Program-made: the position numbers and the translations under genes
The notes under the pieces: model-generated
Told to the model about the DNA's origin: nothing
The model's database searches: none
Seen by the model: only the letters and a program-made list of their open reading frames with translations
DNA from: Scylla paramamosain
Taxonomy: Eukaryota > Arthropoda > Malacostraca > Decapoda > Portunidae
Assembly: GCF_035594125.1 (NCBI RefSeq)
Contig: NC_087171.1
Coordinates: 14,140,767-14,204,766 of the forward strand
Length of the DNA stretch: 64,000 nt
Direction: 5' to 3'
Shown here: piece by piece, positions 41,956 to 62,500 of the stretch
How the letters are laid out: every line of letters begins with the position of its first letter
Numbering within the stretch: the stretch's first letter is position 1

Positions 41956-42722
41956 ATTACACATAGTGCCACTTGAAAGCTAATGAATAAATACACTTAC
42001 TCTATATATTTACTTATCAGATTCTTGGATAAGGAAACATGGAGTGAAAGTGTCCATTTATTTTGTGAAAACTCTCCATCTAGTTTTATACAATTATGTC
42101 GCTTACAAAAATTAACATATAATTGTGAACAATCAGTATAGAAGTACATGTTATAATGTAATGCATGTCACATTCTAAACTGTGCTGGGTTTTACATCAG
42201 TGCTTCACCAACTGGCAACATCCTTTGTAAAACTTCAGTGGCAGGTGTGCTCCTATCCATTACAGTCGCAGCCTGCAGGGGCACACACTAGTTCTGCCCT
42301 TTATTTCATTGTGCTTCCTTTAAGGTTCAGTTACCATTTTAATTTAATTTCTGTTTATTTTAGACCACTCACATGGCACACACCAGGTCAGAGTTACCTC
42401 CTGCCACTGAAAGGTTCCTGTATATTACAAAAAGATGTTGCCAGTCAAGATGATTGGTGAAACATTGGTGTAAAACCTAGCACATTGTTTAGAACATGAC
42501 ATGCATTACATTATAACATGTATTTCTGTATTGTTTGTTCTCAGTTATATGTTGTTATTTGTTCAATGAGTGCTGTACAAGATGAGAAGAGTTTTCACAA
42601 GATATATGGACACTTTAATTCCATGTTTCCTTTATCCAAGAATATGATAAGTAAATAGAGTAACTGTACAGATATGTATTTACTTTTTCATTAGTTTTTA
42701 AGTGGCATTATATGTAATTAAC
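41956..42722. mobile_element. Foldback element with about 300-bp inverted arms
   Basis: The left arm (41956-42245) and the reverse complement of the right arm (42398-42722) match over long stretches, for example ATTCTTGGATAA(A)GGAAACATGGA, ACATGTTATAATGTAATGCA and CTGGCAACATC. The spacer is about 150 bp. No coding capacity. The ends read (T)AATTACA(C/T)AT. Confidence 0.75.
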
Positions 42723-42778
42723 ATATCTTTGAGAGAGAGGGGGGGGGGAAGGGGGTGCTGACATCATGACGGTGATGG

Positions 42779-43629
<851 letters not shown>

Positions 43630-45793
43630 ATGAGTGGATAATGCGTGCACACGCTCTTGAAGACGATCAGAAAGGAAGCAATCAGCATTGAGGATCTTAT
43701 TAAATGTTTAAAAGATTCAGCCATGTGTAAAAACATTCACATCACACTGGATGTGTTCTTGCATCATCTTTTCAGCATGGTGCTGAAGATGATAATGAAA
43801 CCACAAGGACAGCAAGAAGAAGACAATTTTCCAAGAGCTGAAGATAAAGATGGAATGTCAGGAGTTTCTAAAGGTAGTTGTAATGAAGGCGTGTAAGATT
43901 CTGAAGACAGCAGAAATGAAAATGTATGAGAAGGTTGTGAAGGCAGTACTTGTAAAAGCAATCAGTGAGTAGGAAATACCACACTTGCCAGCACCATTCT
44001 CTTTAAAGCTTTCCAGTGATAGTCTCAAAACATACTGTGTATGTTAGCTTGAGGCAACTGGTTATATATGATGATCCCAAATTTTTATGAAAAAGGGTTA
44101 AGTTTTGACAATCTCGCTATATTAAATAATACCACAAGAATGGTGCACTTATTTAAGTCAAATAAGTGTTAAATAAGATTTTCTATGACTGTAGAGGCAA
44201 GATTGGTCTGTAATTGTGATGAATTAAGCTTCTCCCATGACCTAAAAATTAAAAAAAAAAAAAAAAAGCACAAGTCTTCATACTGTATGTGAAAATTTAG
44301 CTGTTTGCTCAAACCATCCAATCATCAAAATCAAATGTAGTTATTTTACTTAAAAACAGTACTTTTTATTAGTGAAGAGACAGGATAAACATTGAAGTTT
44401 TTTTCAAGAATTTTCTAAGTTTTCCAAGATAAAGATAAAAATGAAGATTTGGATTTACCAGTTTTTTTTTATTTTTTTTTTTATTTAAAATATCAGAATC
44501 ATTATTGCTAGTATCAGAAGTTTGGATTTATTGATTTACCAGCTATCAGGCGATAAATTTATCGCTAGTTATCAGTTATTGGTTATCACCAATAAGGTTA
44601 TTGTTATCGATTATTTTAAGTTATTACATCCAGCTATGACAAGAGCAGTATATTATGACTAAAAGATTAAGAACTGTGGTGGATGTTCTCATTGATAAGC
44701 CTCTTTTGGCCTCCTGCAGCTCAGTAAACACTATACAGTATTCCCAAACAGAGGAGGGTGTGCTCAACAGGCAGAAACAATTAGGTAAGATGAAAGTAGT
44801 CCTTAGTTGTTCGACAGCAAGGTTGCAGGATGCATTTGAATTATGGTAAATTGCTATTGTTGGGTTACAGGTTTCAGTTTAACCACACATGGTTCAAAAT
44901 TTTTATAATTTTTTAATTATTGTTGAGTTGAAGTTGTCTTATAAGCCAGCATATATGGTAAATAATTTTCATATTTAAAAGTAATCAACTATGAAATAAA
45001 AAGTTACTAATTTGAAATTCACAAATTCACTTAATTGTTCTTATTTTCAAAACAGTGCTTCAGAGTGACTGTTCTTGGAGGGGATAATTAAATAAAAATG
45101 TTCAGAAATACTTTTAAGAAATATATATACTTAATAGAATTTGTCAAACAACATTACATTTGGTCCTAACTCACATTTAAAACAGATTTTATATAAATTA
45201 ATGTCCTTGACCAGAAAACTAGGTGTTAATGTACTATGATGGATATCTATAGGAGATTCTCCAAGAAAACCAATGTAAAAAAAAAAAAAAAAAAAGCCAT
45301 TAGATTTTCAAACTGTACAATTTCAGATGACCCAATGGTTTTCTAGGAGCATTAACAGTGTGTGTATGGATATGCAAGTCTGAGAGAAGTCAACTTTTTA
45401 AAAATTACAGGAATCCTTTTAGGGATTCAACCAGCTAGCATAAAGGAAAATTAATTCTGCATTGTAAAAAATTTACTATAAATAATAATGGAAGCCATAA
45501 TAAATTAAACAAATTATATGTAGTGATGAGTTAAGGAAAATACTGCCAAGTTCTTTTTTTTAAATGAGGAACATAATGATATTCCTCTGAAATTACACCC
45601 ATTTTTTTTTTTTTTTTTCTCCATCTTGGGGTGATTAGATTTTTTTTTTTTTTTTTTTTTTTTGTAAGTTCTAACTTCTTGCCAATTTACTTTCCAAAAC
45701 TGGGAAAATGTTCAAAATGCACTGGTAGAAATCAATATTTATGGTGCATCAAATTATTGTCAGCACAGCAACAAGTGATCGAAGCAAGAAGCT
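43630..45793. other. Non-coding spacer downstream of coilin exons
   Basis: An 83-codon frame at 43645-43896 (plus) has no recognisable family. A palindromic TTATCG / CGATAA-rich stretch at 44545-44625 resembles the end of a small DNA transposon. Poly-T and poly-A runs are at 44253, 44462, 45276 and 45603-45663. Nothing else seen. Confidence 0.4.
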
Positions 45794-51774
<5,981 letters not shown>

Positions 51775-51899
51775 CTGAGGGGAAAAAATGTTAAGGTCAT
51801 TAATATCATCATTGTTGTTCAGCAAAGATTTCTTATATTTTTAATTTAAAAAGTTTTTAGGAGTTATTAATATAAAAAAAATTTCTAAGACAAATCCTA

Positions 51900-52350
51900 C
51901 ATTATATACTGGCAAAACTGCAATTATCCCAGCTTTCACTTTCACTGCCTCTTGCACCTCTTGCATTTTAACAAGAACTCATTTAATTATAATATTCACT
52001 CCTTGCTCCATTCCTACTGCAACAATCTGAGACTTTCTCTCCTCTTATACGTTCAGCAATCCCTCAAATTACCCCTCATATACATTCAGCAATCCCTCAA
52101 AAAACACTGCCATTTCTTTCCTATAGTATCCTTCTAAGTCAACATCCTGCCATCCTCTGCTTTCACATTCTTTTCCAACACGACTTGCACTGTGTATTTC
52201 CTAAAACATTTTCTCATTCATCTGAAAACTTTGTAAGTCTCCTAACCAATCTCAAGGTTTCAAGACACTTCTCCACGTTATTTAAGACCTATCCTCTAAC
52301 TGTTACCTTTAGGGTCTGGCATCTTTAGAGGCCTTTTTTTTTCCAGCTTT
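51900..52350 (+). mobile_element. LINE 3' tail remnant
   Basis: CTCAAGGTTTCAAGACACTTCT, then TTTAAGACCTATCCTC, GGGTCTGGCATCTTTAG and a T-rich end, form the characteristic C-terminus and 3' UTR of a crustacean LINE. The same ending pattern occurs at 26.7 kb. Upstream pyrimidine-rich DNA is probably part of it, but the left border is uncertain. Confidence 0.45.
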
Positions 52351-52645
52351 TCGATAAACACTTTAAAAATACAAAAACAAGTGACTGAACTGGTGTCAGC
52401 TATACATGCTGTCCAAGTTCATCTTCACAATTGATACAGCCAATCCCAATAGAGTGATTCACTAAACTACAACATAAGTGACCAATCTCCAGCAATTTCT
52501 TGCTGTGCAAGTAAATATCTACTTACTACAATTCCAAGCTACAACTAAGTAAATGCAATTCCTGGGTTCATCTTTGGTTTTTCTTGCAAGTCTTGGTTAT
52601 CTTCTAGATGTCTTTCTTATACATTCACTTATATCATATAAATAA

Positions 52646-52659
52646 GCACGCACACACAC

Positions 52660-52706
<47 letters not shown>
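52646..52706 (+). repeat. (CA)n microsatellite
   Basis: About 30 CA units. Confidence 0.9.
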
Positions 52707-52708
<2 letters not shown>

Positions 52709-52976
52709 CACATATGTACATGACTGGAGGCTTTACTGTTTTGATCAGGAACAAACATTTTTCTTTCTTTTCTTTTTTATGAGAGTCACTGGCCAAGGGG
52801 AACAAAAGTTTTTTGATAAAAAAAAAAAAAAAGCCCTCACACATACTGTACTACTGCCCTACACCTGTTAGATTATATTTGGACTTGCCAAAACTGAATA
52901 CAATAAAATCCCCAAAGCCAAACTATATGGAGGGACTGTGCTTCTGTGTTCTTTAAAGAGGGTGGTATTGGCTTAC

Positions 52977-53180
52977 CTGGGTGTGATAGGGCTTGAGGAG
53001 GGCAGGGGTTGCAGTGTTGCAAAGACAGGAAGAGGCTCGGACCCAGCCCACTCAAGTCTTGCCAGCGTGCCACAGTTTGACCCACCAGCCTCATAGGGTG
53101 AGATGCCCAGCCAGTTGGATGTTATAGTGTTATGTTCACCAGTTGGTGTGTACGTAGCTTACAGCTTCATGAGTTACGAG
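52977..53180 (-). other. Candidate exon upstream of the coilin exons
   Basis: On the minus strand a stop-free stretch of about 56 codons (containing SNWLGISPYEAGG and PLPVFATLQPLPSSSP) ends at a strong CCAG|GTAAGC donor at 52977/52976. Its phase (2) does not fit the first acceptor of the next coilin exon, but it does fit an AG 14 bases further in (giving TP-S-NFSYHEF). The acceptor on its 5' side is weak. It may be a coilin exon or chance. Confidence 0.25.
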
Positions 53181-55120
53181 CCTTTACTAGGATCATAACT
53201 GTTAGTGTAATGTGCAGGTATTGAGCCATTAAGGCTACTTGAGTAGAGCCATAAGAATGAAATGCCAAAATGGAAAGAGCATTCCACAGCAGTGCTTCAG
53301 TCCACTATTGTACTACAGAGCTTATTAACTTTTCTTCTTGGTCTTGCAGATTGATAAGTGTTTTGTAAATTTTCTCCAACTTGAATTACTTTAATATTCT
53401 TTGAGGCAGAAATTCTAACAGCTCTCCTCTGCCCTGGTCCACCCAAAAATTAAATGATTGAAACCCTTTACCATGTTCCTTCAAGTTGAAATAAAATCCT
53501 TAATAGTTTGGCTTTGGGATTTTACTGAAGACTTACATTGAACTACATTATACAGAGTAAGTCAACAGCTAGAGGAGCATGAACTGCAGCCTCAAGTAGT
53601 GTTGATTTCCTAACATTCATGGGATGCCTTATGGCCAAAAATTGGTACACATCATATACCACCACAAAGACACTTGAGTAATGTGGACAAAGGTTTGTGG
53701 AGGAACCCATGAGAAAGCTCTGATATGTACACATTTGGATGCGTCTATATGTGTGTGTGTGCATCCACTCATGTACACACGCACACACACACACACATAC
53801 ACTCTCTCACATAGCCAGTGCCTCCTCACATTTTCCTCAGGCAAGTCTTCCAGTCATGTTATCAGTGTACTATTTATGTCTTGCTTATTTAGTTTAAATA
53901 TTCAGGAATCAGAATTTGCTTCTGGAACTTTTACTAAAACATGATTAGCAACAGAAGCATGAATGGAAGATTTACAAACTGGAAAAGCTGAGTTGTAACT
54001 TATCCCACAAATCAAGACACAAAAACACATACTGCATAATGGAAGGAAGAAAGAAAGGAAGGAAGGCCAGGGCAGGATAATGGCCAGTCATATTATACAA
54101 TATGATTTTCCTGCTGTAACTCAATGACATGAACACAAGTTCTGACACCATCAAAGAGTTATCAAAAGAGGCTGTGTGGAAGACTGAAAAAGCAGCCACT
54201 GGAAAAATACCAGACAGCCAACATGACTTTTTACACCATACATGCCTCAGACATATGCAGCACATGACTAATATGATATCTAAATAGATAAAATGTAAGG
54301 AGTATGAAGTTGAAGGGCAACACTTAAGGAATGAGTATGAAATCACAGAAGATGTCTGCCATTGTCTTAAAATGCATTTCTTCTCTGGGATTGACCGGAA
54401 TATTTTACACTGCATTTGCAAAGGACATGTCACTCACTAACCTGATTATCAATATATGCACTTATAATCTCTCTCATAATATCATTTGCCAAAGCTTGTT
54501 CTCAATAACACATTCCTGTGGCACAGCCCATCCATAGGGACTCCCATATATGAAAGGCATGTTAACAATCATGACATGATGGAACATCCAATTCATCAGG
54601 ATAAAAGGTATTGAGTGAAGCATCTCAGAAGTTATTTGAGGCAGTGTGCATTATAAATATGAAGAGACAACTAAATGGGAGAGATGAAGAAATTTGTCAC
54701 AAGGTAGGAAAAAATCTGAGCAGTGATCAATAAAAGACATACACGTAATCCCTTACAACTATGATCAGTTACATACATCACACATTTTCAGTAACTTTTT
54801 AAATATATTAAAAAATGAGAATAAGTGCCATAAAACTGGCAAGAGACAAGTTATGCATATCATACTAAAAAATCTTAGTAATTATTCTAATACTACATTA
54901 TTCTACACTACTTTTTATACTAGAGTACAAAAATACCTCAATAAAAAAAATGTATGAACATATTAGATGATAATTTGAATTAATGAAAACACTGTGACAG
55001 GAAAATGACAATGCAATAAAAAAAAAGCATGATACATACCTGAAAGAGAACACACACAGACACACACACAACACTAACAATATCACTCATGATTCTATCT
55101 ATGCAACAAGTCACAACAAT
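53100..55120. other. Repeat-rich spacer
   Basis: No supported gene. The plus-strand stretch 54150-54530 has scattered phrases (KIPDSQHDF) that faintly recall a decayed reverse transcriptase. CA-rich patches lie near 53750-53800 and 55045-55075. Confidence 0.35.
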
Positions 55121-55123
55121 GAC

Positions 55124-55124
<1 letters not shown>

Positions 55125-55168
<44 letters not shown>
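55125..55168 (+). repeat. (CA)n microsatellite
   Basis: CA array placed directly before a SINE head. Confidence 0.9.
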
Positions 55169-55169
<1 letters not shown>

Positions 55170-55340
55170 AAATGCTAGCTTAGTGGTAACATTCTTGTCT
55201 GTCATTTTGCAAGCTCCATTTTGATCCCTGCTAAGGTTATTGAAGGTTTTCACATGAGCAAGGAGTTTTGTGTGGTTAATGAAAGATCTCAGCCTTCTGC
55301 AGAGATTAGAATGTATGATTTCTTAGATCACTCAAGGATG
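55169..55340 (+). mobile_element. tRNA-derived SINE, degenerate
   Basis: TGCTAGCTTAGTGGTAACATTC is a clear A-box region (tRNA D-arm style), followed by TTTTGATCCCTG at 55219-55230, a decayed B-box (GGTTCGATCCC). The downstream body has no further recognisable structure. A different family from the SINE at 14.4 kb. Confidence 0.6.
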
Positions 55341-55406
55341 GTGACAGCTGGCAATCATGAATCCACTACATGATCTATCTAAGACCATGGGTGAATTGCA
55401 TGCATG

Positions 55407-55409
<3 letters not shown>

Positions 55410-55474
<65 letters not shown>

Positions 55475-55545
55475 TGCCTATAAACTCCCTACCATCCTTT
55501 TTTTTTACTTTATATATTAATATTGTAAAAATATTGCACTTTAAG

Positions 55546-55626
<81 letters not shown>
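55410..55626 (+). repeat. (CA)n and (TC)n microsatellites
   Basis: CA array 55410-55470 and TC array 55550-55626. Confidence 0.95.
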
Positions 55627-55629
<3 letters not shown>

Positions 55630-56157
55630 TGAATAAATAAATAAATACTATACTAAATAAAGCTAGTTTGAAATATTTTCCGCAAATGGCAAGTGTCACT
55701 TTTCACAATGATGGTGTAACAAGGGAGAAGATCAGGCCCCATGACAAATTTCATGAAAACTCCAAACTCACATAATAAAAAGAGTAAAAGTAAATAACCT
55801 TTAGTTAAAAAAAAATCAAATTGTCAATCAACCCATAAATAAATGTAAAAGTAAAAAAGGATGCATCAACAAATGAGGCACCACATGGAGGAGTAGTGTA
55901 AGTGATGGCCAAGCCATTTTCCAGTTAGGACCACATGGCACCACTTTCAGTCATTCTCCATCATTGTAGCATGCTGCCTGCACTGGCAAAAAGATTGGAA
56001 GTTCTGCAAAACATTCTGAATTACTCACGCAGCTACTTGTGCAAGCAAGCGTCTCTTAAGAATGTGGAAGGGGAAAGGAGTGTAAAGGTACAGCAATTGA
56101 TGCACATAGAAGCTACCTCCATTGAGTGTCAGGGAATTATCAGTTATTATTATTATG

Positions 56158-56159
<2 letters not shown>

Positions 56160-56226
<67 letters not shown>
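56160..56226 (+). repeat. (TC)n microsatellite
   Basis: About 33 TC units. Confidence 0.95.
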
Positions 56227-56229
<3 letters not shown>

Positions 56230-56719
56230 AATATTTTTATGGTTTTAAAACTGTTTTTCTAGCCATAACAACTAAATTATTGTGGCAATGAAGATGGGAA
56301 AACCCTGATCCATTTTTTCTGATGTTCTAAAAATGTTGCTTACACCACTCTTCCACACAGCACCTAAAATGTACAGAAGTCCAAACTTATAAATCACTTT
56401 TCTATAAGTTAACACAAAAATAAAGTACTCTCTGTTTGTGCAAAATATGGCTATATATTGTACACTACAAATATATTTGAATGCAGCAATCATCTACATT
56501 GAAAGAATGTGGTCAATATTTTGAATGACAAACTAGAAACTTAGAAAATGTGAACCCTTGAAACAACGTCGATTAGAATTAACAAAGTATCATCCAGTCC
56601 TGCCCATTCCACTGCATTTCCTAAAAGTCACATCTCTCCAGGTCACTGAGCATCTAGACCAAGGTGTGCAGTTGGCTTCAGGAATTTAGTACACATCTCA
56701 GCAATGTGAAGAAATACCT

Positions 56720-56908
56720 GGCATAACCACACAATGGAGCAGGAAATATCCCCAAGGTTGGAGTAATAGGGATGGAGAAGCTATTGGCAATGCTGCCTGA
56801 AACAGAAACTTGTTACATGTTTCCATCTCAGGCAACATTGCCAACAGTTTCTCCACTCCTATTACCCTAACCTTGGGGATGTTTCCTGTTCCATTGTGTG
56901 GTTATGCC
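56720..56908. repeat. Long hairpin: about 86-bp inverted repeat with a short loop
   Basis: The left arm starting GGCATAACCACACAATGGA (56720-56805) pairs with the right arm 56823-56908, whose reverse complement starts identically. Mismatches are few, including CCCCAAGGTT(G/A)G(A/G)GTAATAGG. The loop is about 17 nt. No coding capacity. Confidence 0.9.
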
Positions 56909-56980
56909 TGATGTTACCTCACCTTGCTGTGATGAAACTCACCTTGGCCTGGGTGCTCAACGCTGTGGGCATAAATCGAC

Positions 56981-56981
<1 letters not shown>

Positions 56982-57052
<71 letters not shown>

Positions 57053-57254
57053 CTGTGATGAATTCCAAAATTCTTGGACCCAACTGTATAAAAACACAAA
57101 AGCAGTATGAACATGAATAAGGATGTGTTCACGGGACCATTAGCTGTCATAAAGATGATGTTTCTAATTTTTCTGCTTGAAAGCTACAAAACTATTCCTT
57201 TAGCCAGTTCCCTTCGAGTATGAGATAAAACATGATTACCTATAAATACACACA

Positions 57255-57316
<62 letters not shown>
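56982..57316 (+). repeat. Two (CA)n microsatellites
   Basis: CA arrays at 56982-57048 and 57247-57316. Confidence 0.95.
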
Positions 57317-57319
<3 letters not shown>

Positions 57320-57320
<1 letters not shown>

Positions 57321-59552
57321 GATGAGAAAGATTTTATCAAGTGAATGACTATGAGAAACAAGCTGTAGAAGTGATAGATGAAAGGAGTCAGTATAAAGTT
57401 TCAAATATTAGTTTAATAGTACTACTTCTTTACCAATCCTACAAGAATGTGGTACATTACTACTACATCATCATGACATGTTGAGTAATGAGTGTTCCTA
57501 GAACAAGAAGTTTATTACAGATTACTTTAAGACAAAGTGATCATATTAGGTATATTTGTAAAGACAAAATAACATATTTGAGATGTCATGATGTCATGGA
57601 ACAAATGCTTTATTGTGGCAAAGTACAGAACTCTAAATCACCAAAGATACTGCATCTAATGGCACATAAGATTTTTTTTTTTTTTTCAATAAAAATGTAA
57701 AAGCTTACCTATTTCCAATGCATCTATAAATTAAACCATCTATCTATATACCTCTGAAGCCTCATTCCCCTTCAGAAACCTTCCTCCTTGAAGGGGATTC
57801 TTGAAGGGGGCAGAATAGTCTCCATTTTTCTCTGTTTTGGCATTGCATTGTTAGATACACCTGGCTGATGAATTCCCTGACAGGCTAGCCTTCACTCACT
57901 AAGCTGACACTGAAACTTATTTTCACTAAATTATGACAATACTGTATGAGATTCCATGCAAAAAAATAAGTTAAACTTGCACTGATGACCTGATGTCACT
58001 CATACCAAGTTTACCTAATGACAATTTAAGAATTAATTTGACAACTGATAACAGCTGACTAAATACTAACCCAGGAATGGTAATAAACCCGAGGTAGGCC
58101 ACTGATACAAAAACATAAGATTTATGAGTAAACTTGAGGAGATGAAGATGGTGCAAATGATGATGGTGACAGTGATGATGAAAGAACCAAAAGCTCTATA
58201 CTTCCCAGTGTTACTCTCTAGAGACTAATATGTACACTATCTTTCACCCCAATAATATGGTCAACACAGTGGGAGCAGCACAAGTACAATGAGGTTAAGC
58301 CAACAAGACATCACATGCACACAAAACATTCCTTAATAGATCTTATACACACAAATGTTACAATAAATCTAGTTTGATTTCAGTAACTTCAGGCATATAT
58401 TCAAATTTTTGGTAATGCTAGATATTATCAGAGTAATTAATATGTAATATATGTACATTTAAATGTGCAAGGTTCACACCAGAGATGAGAAAATGTGCTG
58501 AATTCTGTTGCAGCTCACACCCAACACAAATTTACCAAATTAAGAGTAGCACCAGTTGGACAAGAATTTGCAGCTGCCCTTTCCACACTTCTTAAAATGC
58601 TATACAACTTGTTATCCTTTCTTTTCTTGAACAACAATGGCTTCTAAATACTGAGGGTATCATCTCTAAATAAATGACACTCAAGTGCTTTGTTGTAAAA
58701 TGAAGAGGACATTCAAAATCAATAAATGATATTAAATAACTGAAATTAACAAATATTTACTTGACAGTGGTGAAGTATTTAACAAAATTAGCATAGAATT
58801 CTTTACAGTAGGTCCACACATACTAAAAGAAGACCAATAAATAAATAAAAACTGCCATTCAGACTATCTTGACATATTAAGGAACAGTACTGTACAAATT
58901 AATTAAAAAGCTGATGACAAGTTGCAAGGCATTGATGAACAGATTTTAAATGCCTTACAATGCTGCACTCTACATTCATTACAAAGATCAATAAAAGAGT
59001 GCTGTGAGATCACTACTCTTTTATGGTGGGATGGCTTTATCAATCATTATAAACAATTAGGAGATGTTCGTCAATAACACAGAGGACATGGAGGAGATCT
59101 TGAGGGAAACAAAATCAGGGAAAAGTATCAGGCAAGGCAACACTTTTCTCCTTAAAGGAAATGTGAAAGGCCTTGAAATAGGATGAGGAAAGTTTTAAGA
59201 TGAATATAAGGCACCAAAATAAGAGTAGGATCGGGAATAAAACCAAAAATTGAGGGCATTTTGATTACAATCTAAAGAAAATAGTGGATCTGGACAAAAC
59301 AAGTCATACACCAAATACCTAATAGAGGGATATTCATGTAACGTAACATTGGCAGCCTAGAATCGTAAAAGAAGGCAAGATAGACAGCTACATGGAAAGA
59401 TACAAAAACAAAAAAAATTACTAAAGTGGCCAAGAAAAGGTTGATGAGAATGATGAGGATGAGCATAAGGATGATGATGAAGGGAATGATATCAGGAAGA
59501 TAATGTTAGCAATGGATAATTTACCACTTTCTTTCAGACAACTTCAGACACC
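57320..59552. other. Spacer downstream of the large minus-strand frame
   Basis: AT-rich with no supported gene. It should include the 3' UTR of the frame ending at 59553. A minus-strand stretch at 57830-57745 (TEKNGDYSAPFKNPLQGG) ends at a weak GTATAT donor and could be an exon, but I could not support its acceptor. Confidence 0.4.
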
Positions 59553-62500
59553 TCAAAAATTAGGATTCTGCTGGAGTGAGTAGTGTTGTGGAGTGATCAT
59601 GGCCATGAAATGTCGCTGTTGTTGTGTCCCAGCCAGCCTTACGTTGGACAGTGGCATACCAAGGAGGGGATGTGGGTGGGTCTGCTGCAGAGCCTGATTA
59701 AATGTACCAGCACGAAGGGGTGCACCTCTGAGAGCAGCTACACTCAGGTGACCAGGAGGGAAGCGATTCTGGCAGGTAGGCGAGGTTGGAACAGAAGTTG
59801 GGGGGCAGGGGTTGGGGTATGGGATGGACTGGTAAAGTGACTGGTTCATGAGCTGGCCAAGGGCAAACTGGGCAGGCAGGGACAGGAAGGGGGAGTGAGT
59901 AGAGGGGTTAAGATTAAGGTGTGGCTGATGGTGGGGAAAGGATGGAGAAGCCATAAGGGGGGACCTGAAGGGGCTATGGTGCTGTGGATTTTGTTGACTG
60001 GGGTGGTGGTGTGGGGGCAACAAAGAAGGTGAGGGGACAATGTTGGTTATGGTGGTGTGATGGATGAGGGTGTGGACATGAGTGTCTGAAGAACGAGCAC
60101 TGGGGGGTATCGCCGGCGTCACATTAATCATCTCAGGGGAAGGTGAGCGTTGTGCTGATGAGGAAGCTAGTAGTGCAACCTCCATTCCTGCTTCACTTAC
60201 CTTGGCTGGCTCAGCATCTCTGGACAACTCCTCAGTCTTTTGTTCCCCACTGTTGGCAACACTGGTAGAAGAGGTGGCAGTGACAGCTGCGATGGTTGCA
60301 GACTGACTGTCTTTTGATACCTCTTGATTCTGTGCTTCTCCATTATCCTCAGGGGAATTTCCAGGCCTATTTCTTCTGATTGTTTCATGGGACTTAGACA
60401 CAGGCTTAGCTTCCTCACATTTCCTCAAGACAGCTTCTGAAGATTCTGTCATGACAGGTGAGATTTCCTCAGGTTCTATAATGACAGGTGCAATCTCCTC
60501 GGATTTTGTAGTAACAGGTGTTACCTCAGATTCCATACTGACAGTCATGACCTCCTTGGGTTCCTTAATAACAGGCATGACCTCCACAGGTTCCATCATA
60601 GTAGGTGTAACTTCACTGGGTTCCATGACAAAAGGCATGGCTGTCTGAGGCTTTGTCATAATAGGTTCTGTTGAAACAGGCTTGACTTCTTGTGGTTCAG
60701 CTAAAGATGTGTTTTCCTGAGGTTCAATCAAAATTGCTGTGTCATCCTCAGTTTCTGCTAAATCAGATGTCACCTGAGGTTCTGATGCAAGAGAAGTGAC
60801 TACCTCAGGTTCAGTTACAACAGAGACTTCCTGTGGTTTTGTCATGGCAGGTATAAGCTCTGGAGATAGGGAGACAACTGGAGCAGACTCTGAAGTTTTT
60901 GTTATGACAGGACTGGTTTCTGGAGATAACATCAAGACATCTGTGGGTTCAGCAGATTTTGTCATGACAGGTATGACCTCCAGAGATTTTGTCACAAAAG
61001 GTGTAGCCTCACTAGGTTTTGTGAGGATGGAAGTGATCTGAGGTTCTGCCACAAGAGAAGCAATCTGGCCTTGGTCTTCATTTTCAAGTGTTTTGAAAGG
61101 GATGTGAGAGGACCCCATGCTTTCCTTTGGAGGTGAGTCACTGGGGCAAGAGGTGCTGTCTTGGATTTTGAAAGAAGTGTTGCTATGATTAGGTGCCCCA
61201 GCACTTCCTCTAGCACCATCTGAGGCCAAGGATTGGGCCTCCTGCCTTTTAGCTGTCATGAGGACAGAGGGACCACTTTCTTTAATTATCTCATAATCAA
61301 AGTCATCTTCTTCCTCTTCCTCCTCCTCCATCTCCTCATCTTCATCATCTATGTTGGCATATATATCCGTTTCCTCCTCTTCATCTTGCACTTCCTCAAT
61401 CACTTCTTCCTCCACTTCATCCTCTTCTCCTTCCTCCTCCTCCTCCTCCTCCTCCTCTTCTTCATCTTCCTCTTCCTCCTCAACTTCTCCTTCCACATCT
61501 TCCACACAATCCCCATCATCTTCCAGCATCACCTCATCTTCATCTGACACAACCTCCTCTTCCACAACCTCAGAATGATGCACAAGAGCAGCTACCTCCT
61601 TTCGTGCATCTGCTGCACTAGCCTTTTTTGTACCATTGCCTGAAAGTCCCACCATTTCACAATCCTCAAGAATCTCTGCAATGTATTGACCAGTGCTCAT
61701 TCCACCCTCTACTAGTCTGCCAGAAATTGAAGTTGGCTTGTTTGGAGCATGTAGGTCCCTGGCATCAGTGTTCTTGTCTATTCTGTTTCTAGAGAGCTCT
61801 GTGGTATCCTCAATATCCTTCCTGTTACTACTTTCCACTGTACCTGCCAACTTCCCACTCTCTGCTGCTGTAACTGCTGGTGGTGCAACAACAGTAACAC
61901 TGTCAGCCTTGCCATCACTTTTATCACAGGTGACTTCCTCAGACTGATCATCACTCTCTAGATCAACAACTTCATCAACAGGCCACTTGGGGGCTGAAGG
62001 TACTGTGGCCACGTGTGGGGGCCTGGCCTGTTCCAGTGGCTTGGATGGGCAAGTCTGCTGTAGAGTTCTGGAGAGCATGGATTGGGAGAGTGGCCTGGAT
62101 AGGTTCTCTTGTAGTAATGGTGTAGATGGGCTTGTCTGGAGAACAGGCCTGCATGGGTTTGTATGTGGTATTGGCCTGGAAAGGCTGGTCTCTGTCATAG
62201 ATTTAGATGGGCTGGCCTGGGGCATTAACCTTGACGGGATGGTTTGGGGAATTGGCTTAGATATGCTGGTTTGGGGCACTGACTTAGGTGGACTGAGATG
62301 GGATACTGGCCTGGAAGGGCTGGTTTGGGATAATGGTTTAGTTGTGCTAATTTGGGACACTAGCCTAGAGTGGCTGGTCTGGAGCACTGGTCTAGATTGG
62401 CTGGTCTGAGGTACTGGCCTAGATGAAGTTGCCTGAAACACTGGCCTGGATGGACTGGCCTGGTGTGTGGATATGGATGGACTGGATGGAGACACACAGT

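Noticed and set aside
53972..54433. 153-codon minus-strand frame with hydrophobic runs
   Set aside because: No family features, no splice context and composition of AT-rich antisense DNA; the plus strand may be a decayed retrotransposon.
57745..57830. Possible coilin exon on the minus strand
   Set aside because: Phase would fit, but the donor (GTATAT) is weak and no pyrimidine-rich acceptor is present after the in-frame stop.
61987..62409. 140-codon plus-strand frame rich in Trp and Gly
   Set aside because: Shadow of the S-R-P-V-x-Q repeats in the large minus-strand frame.
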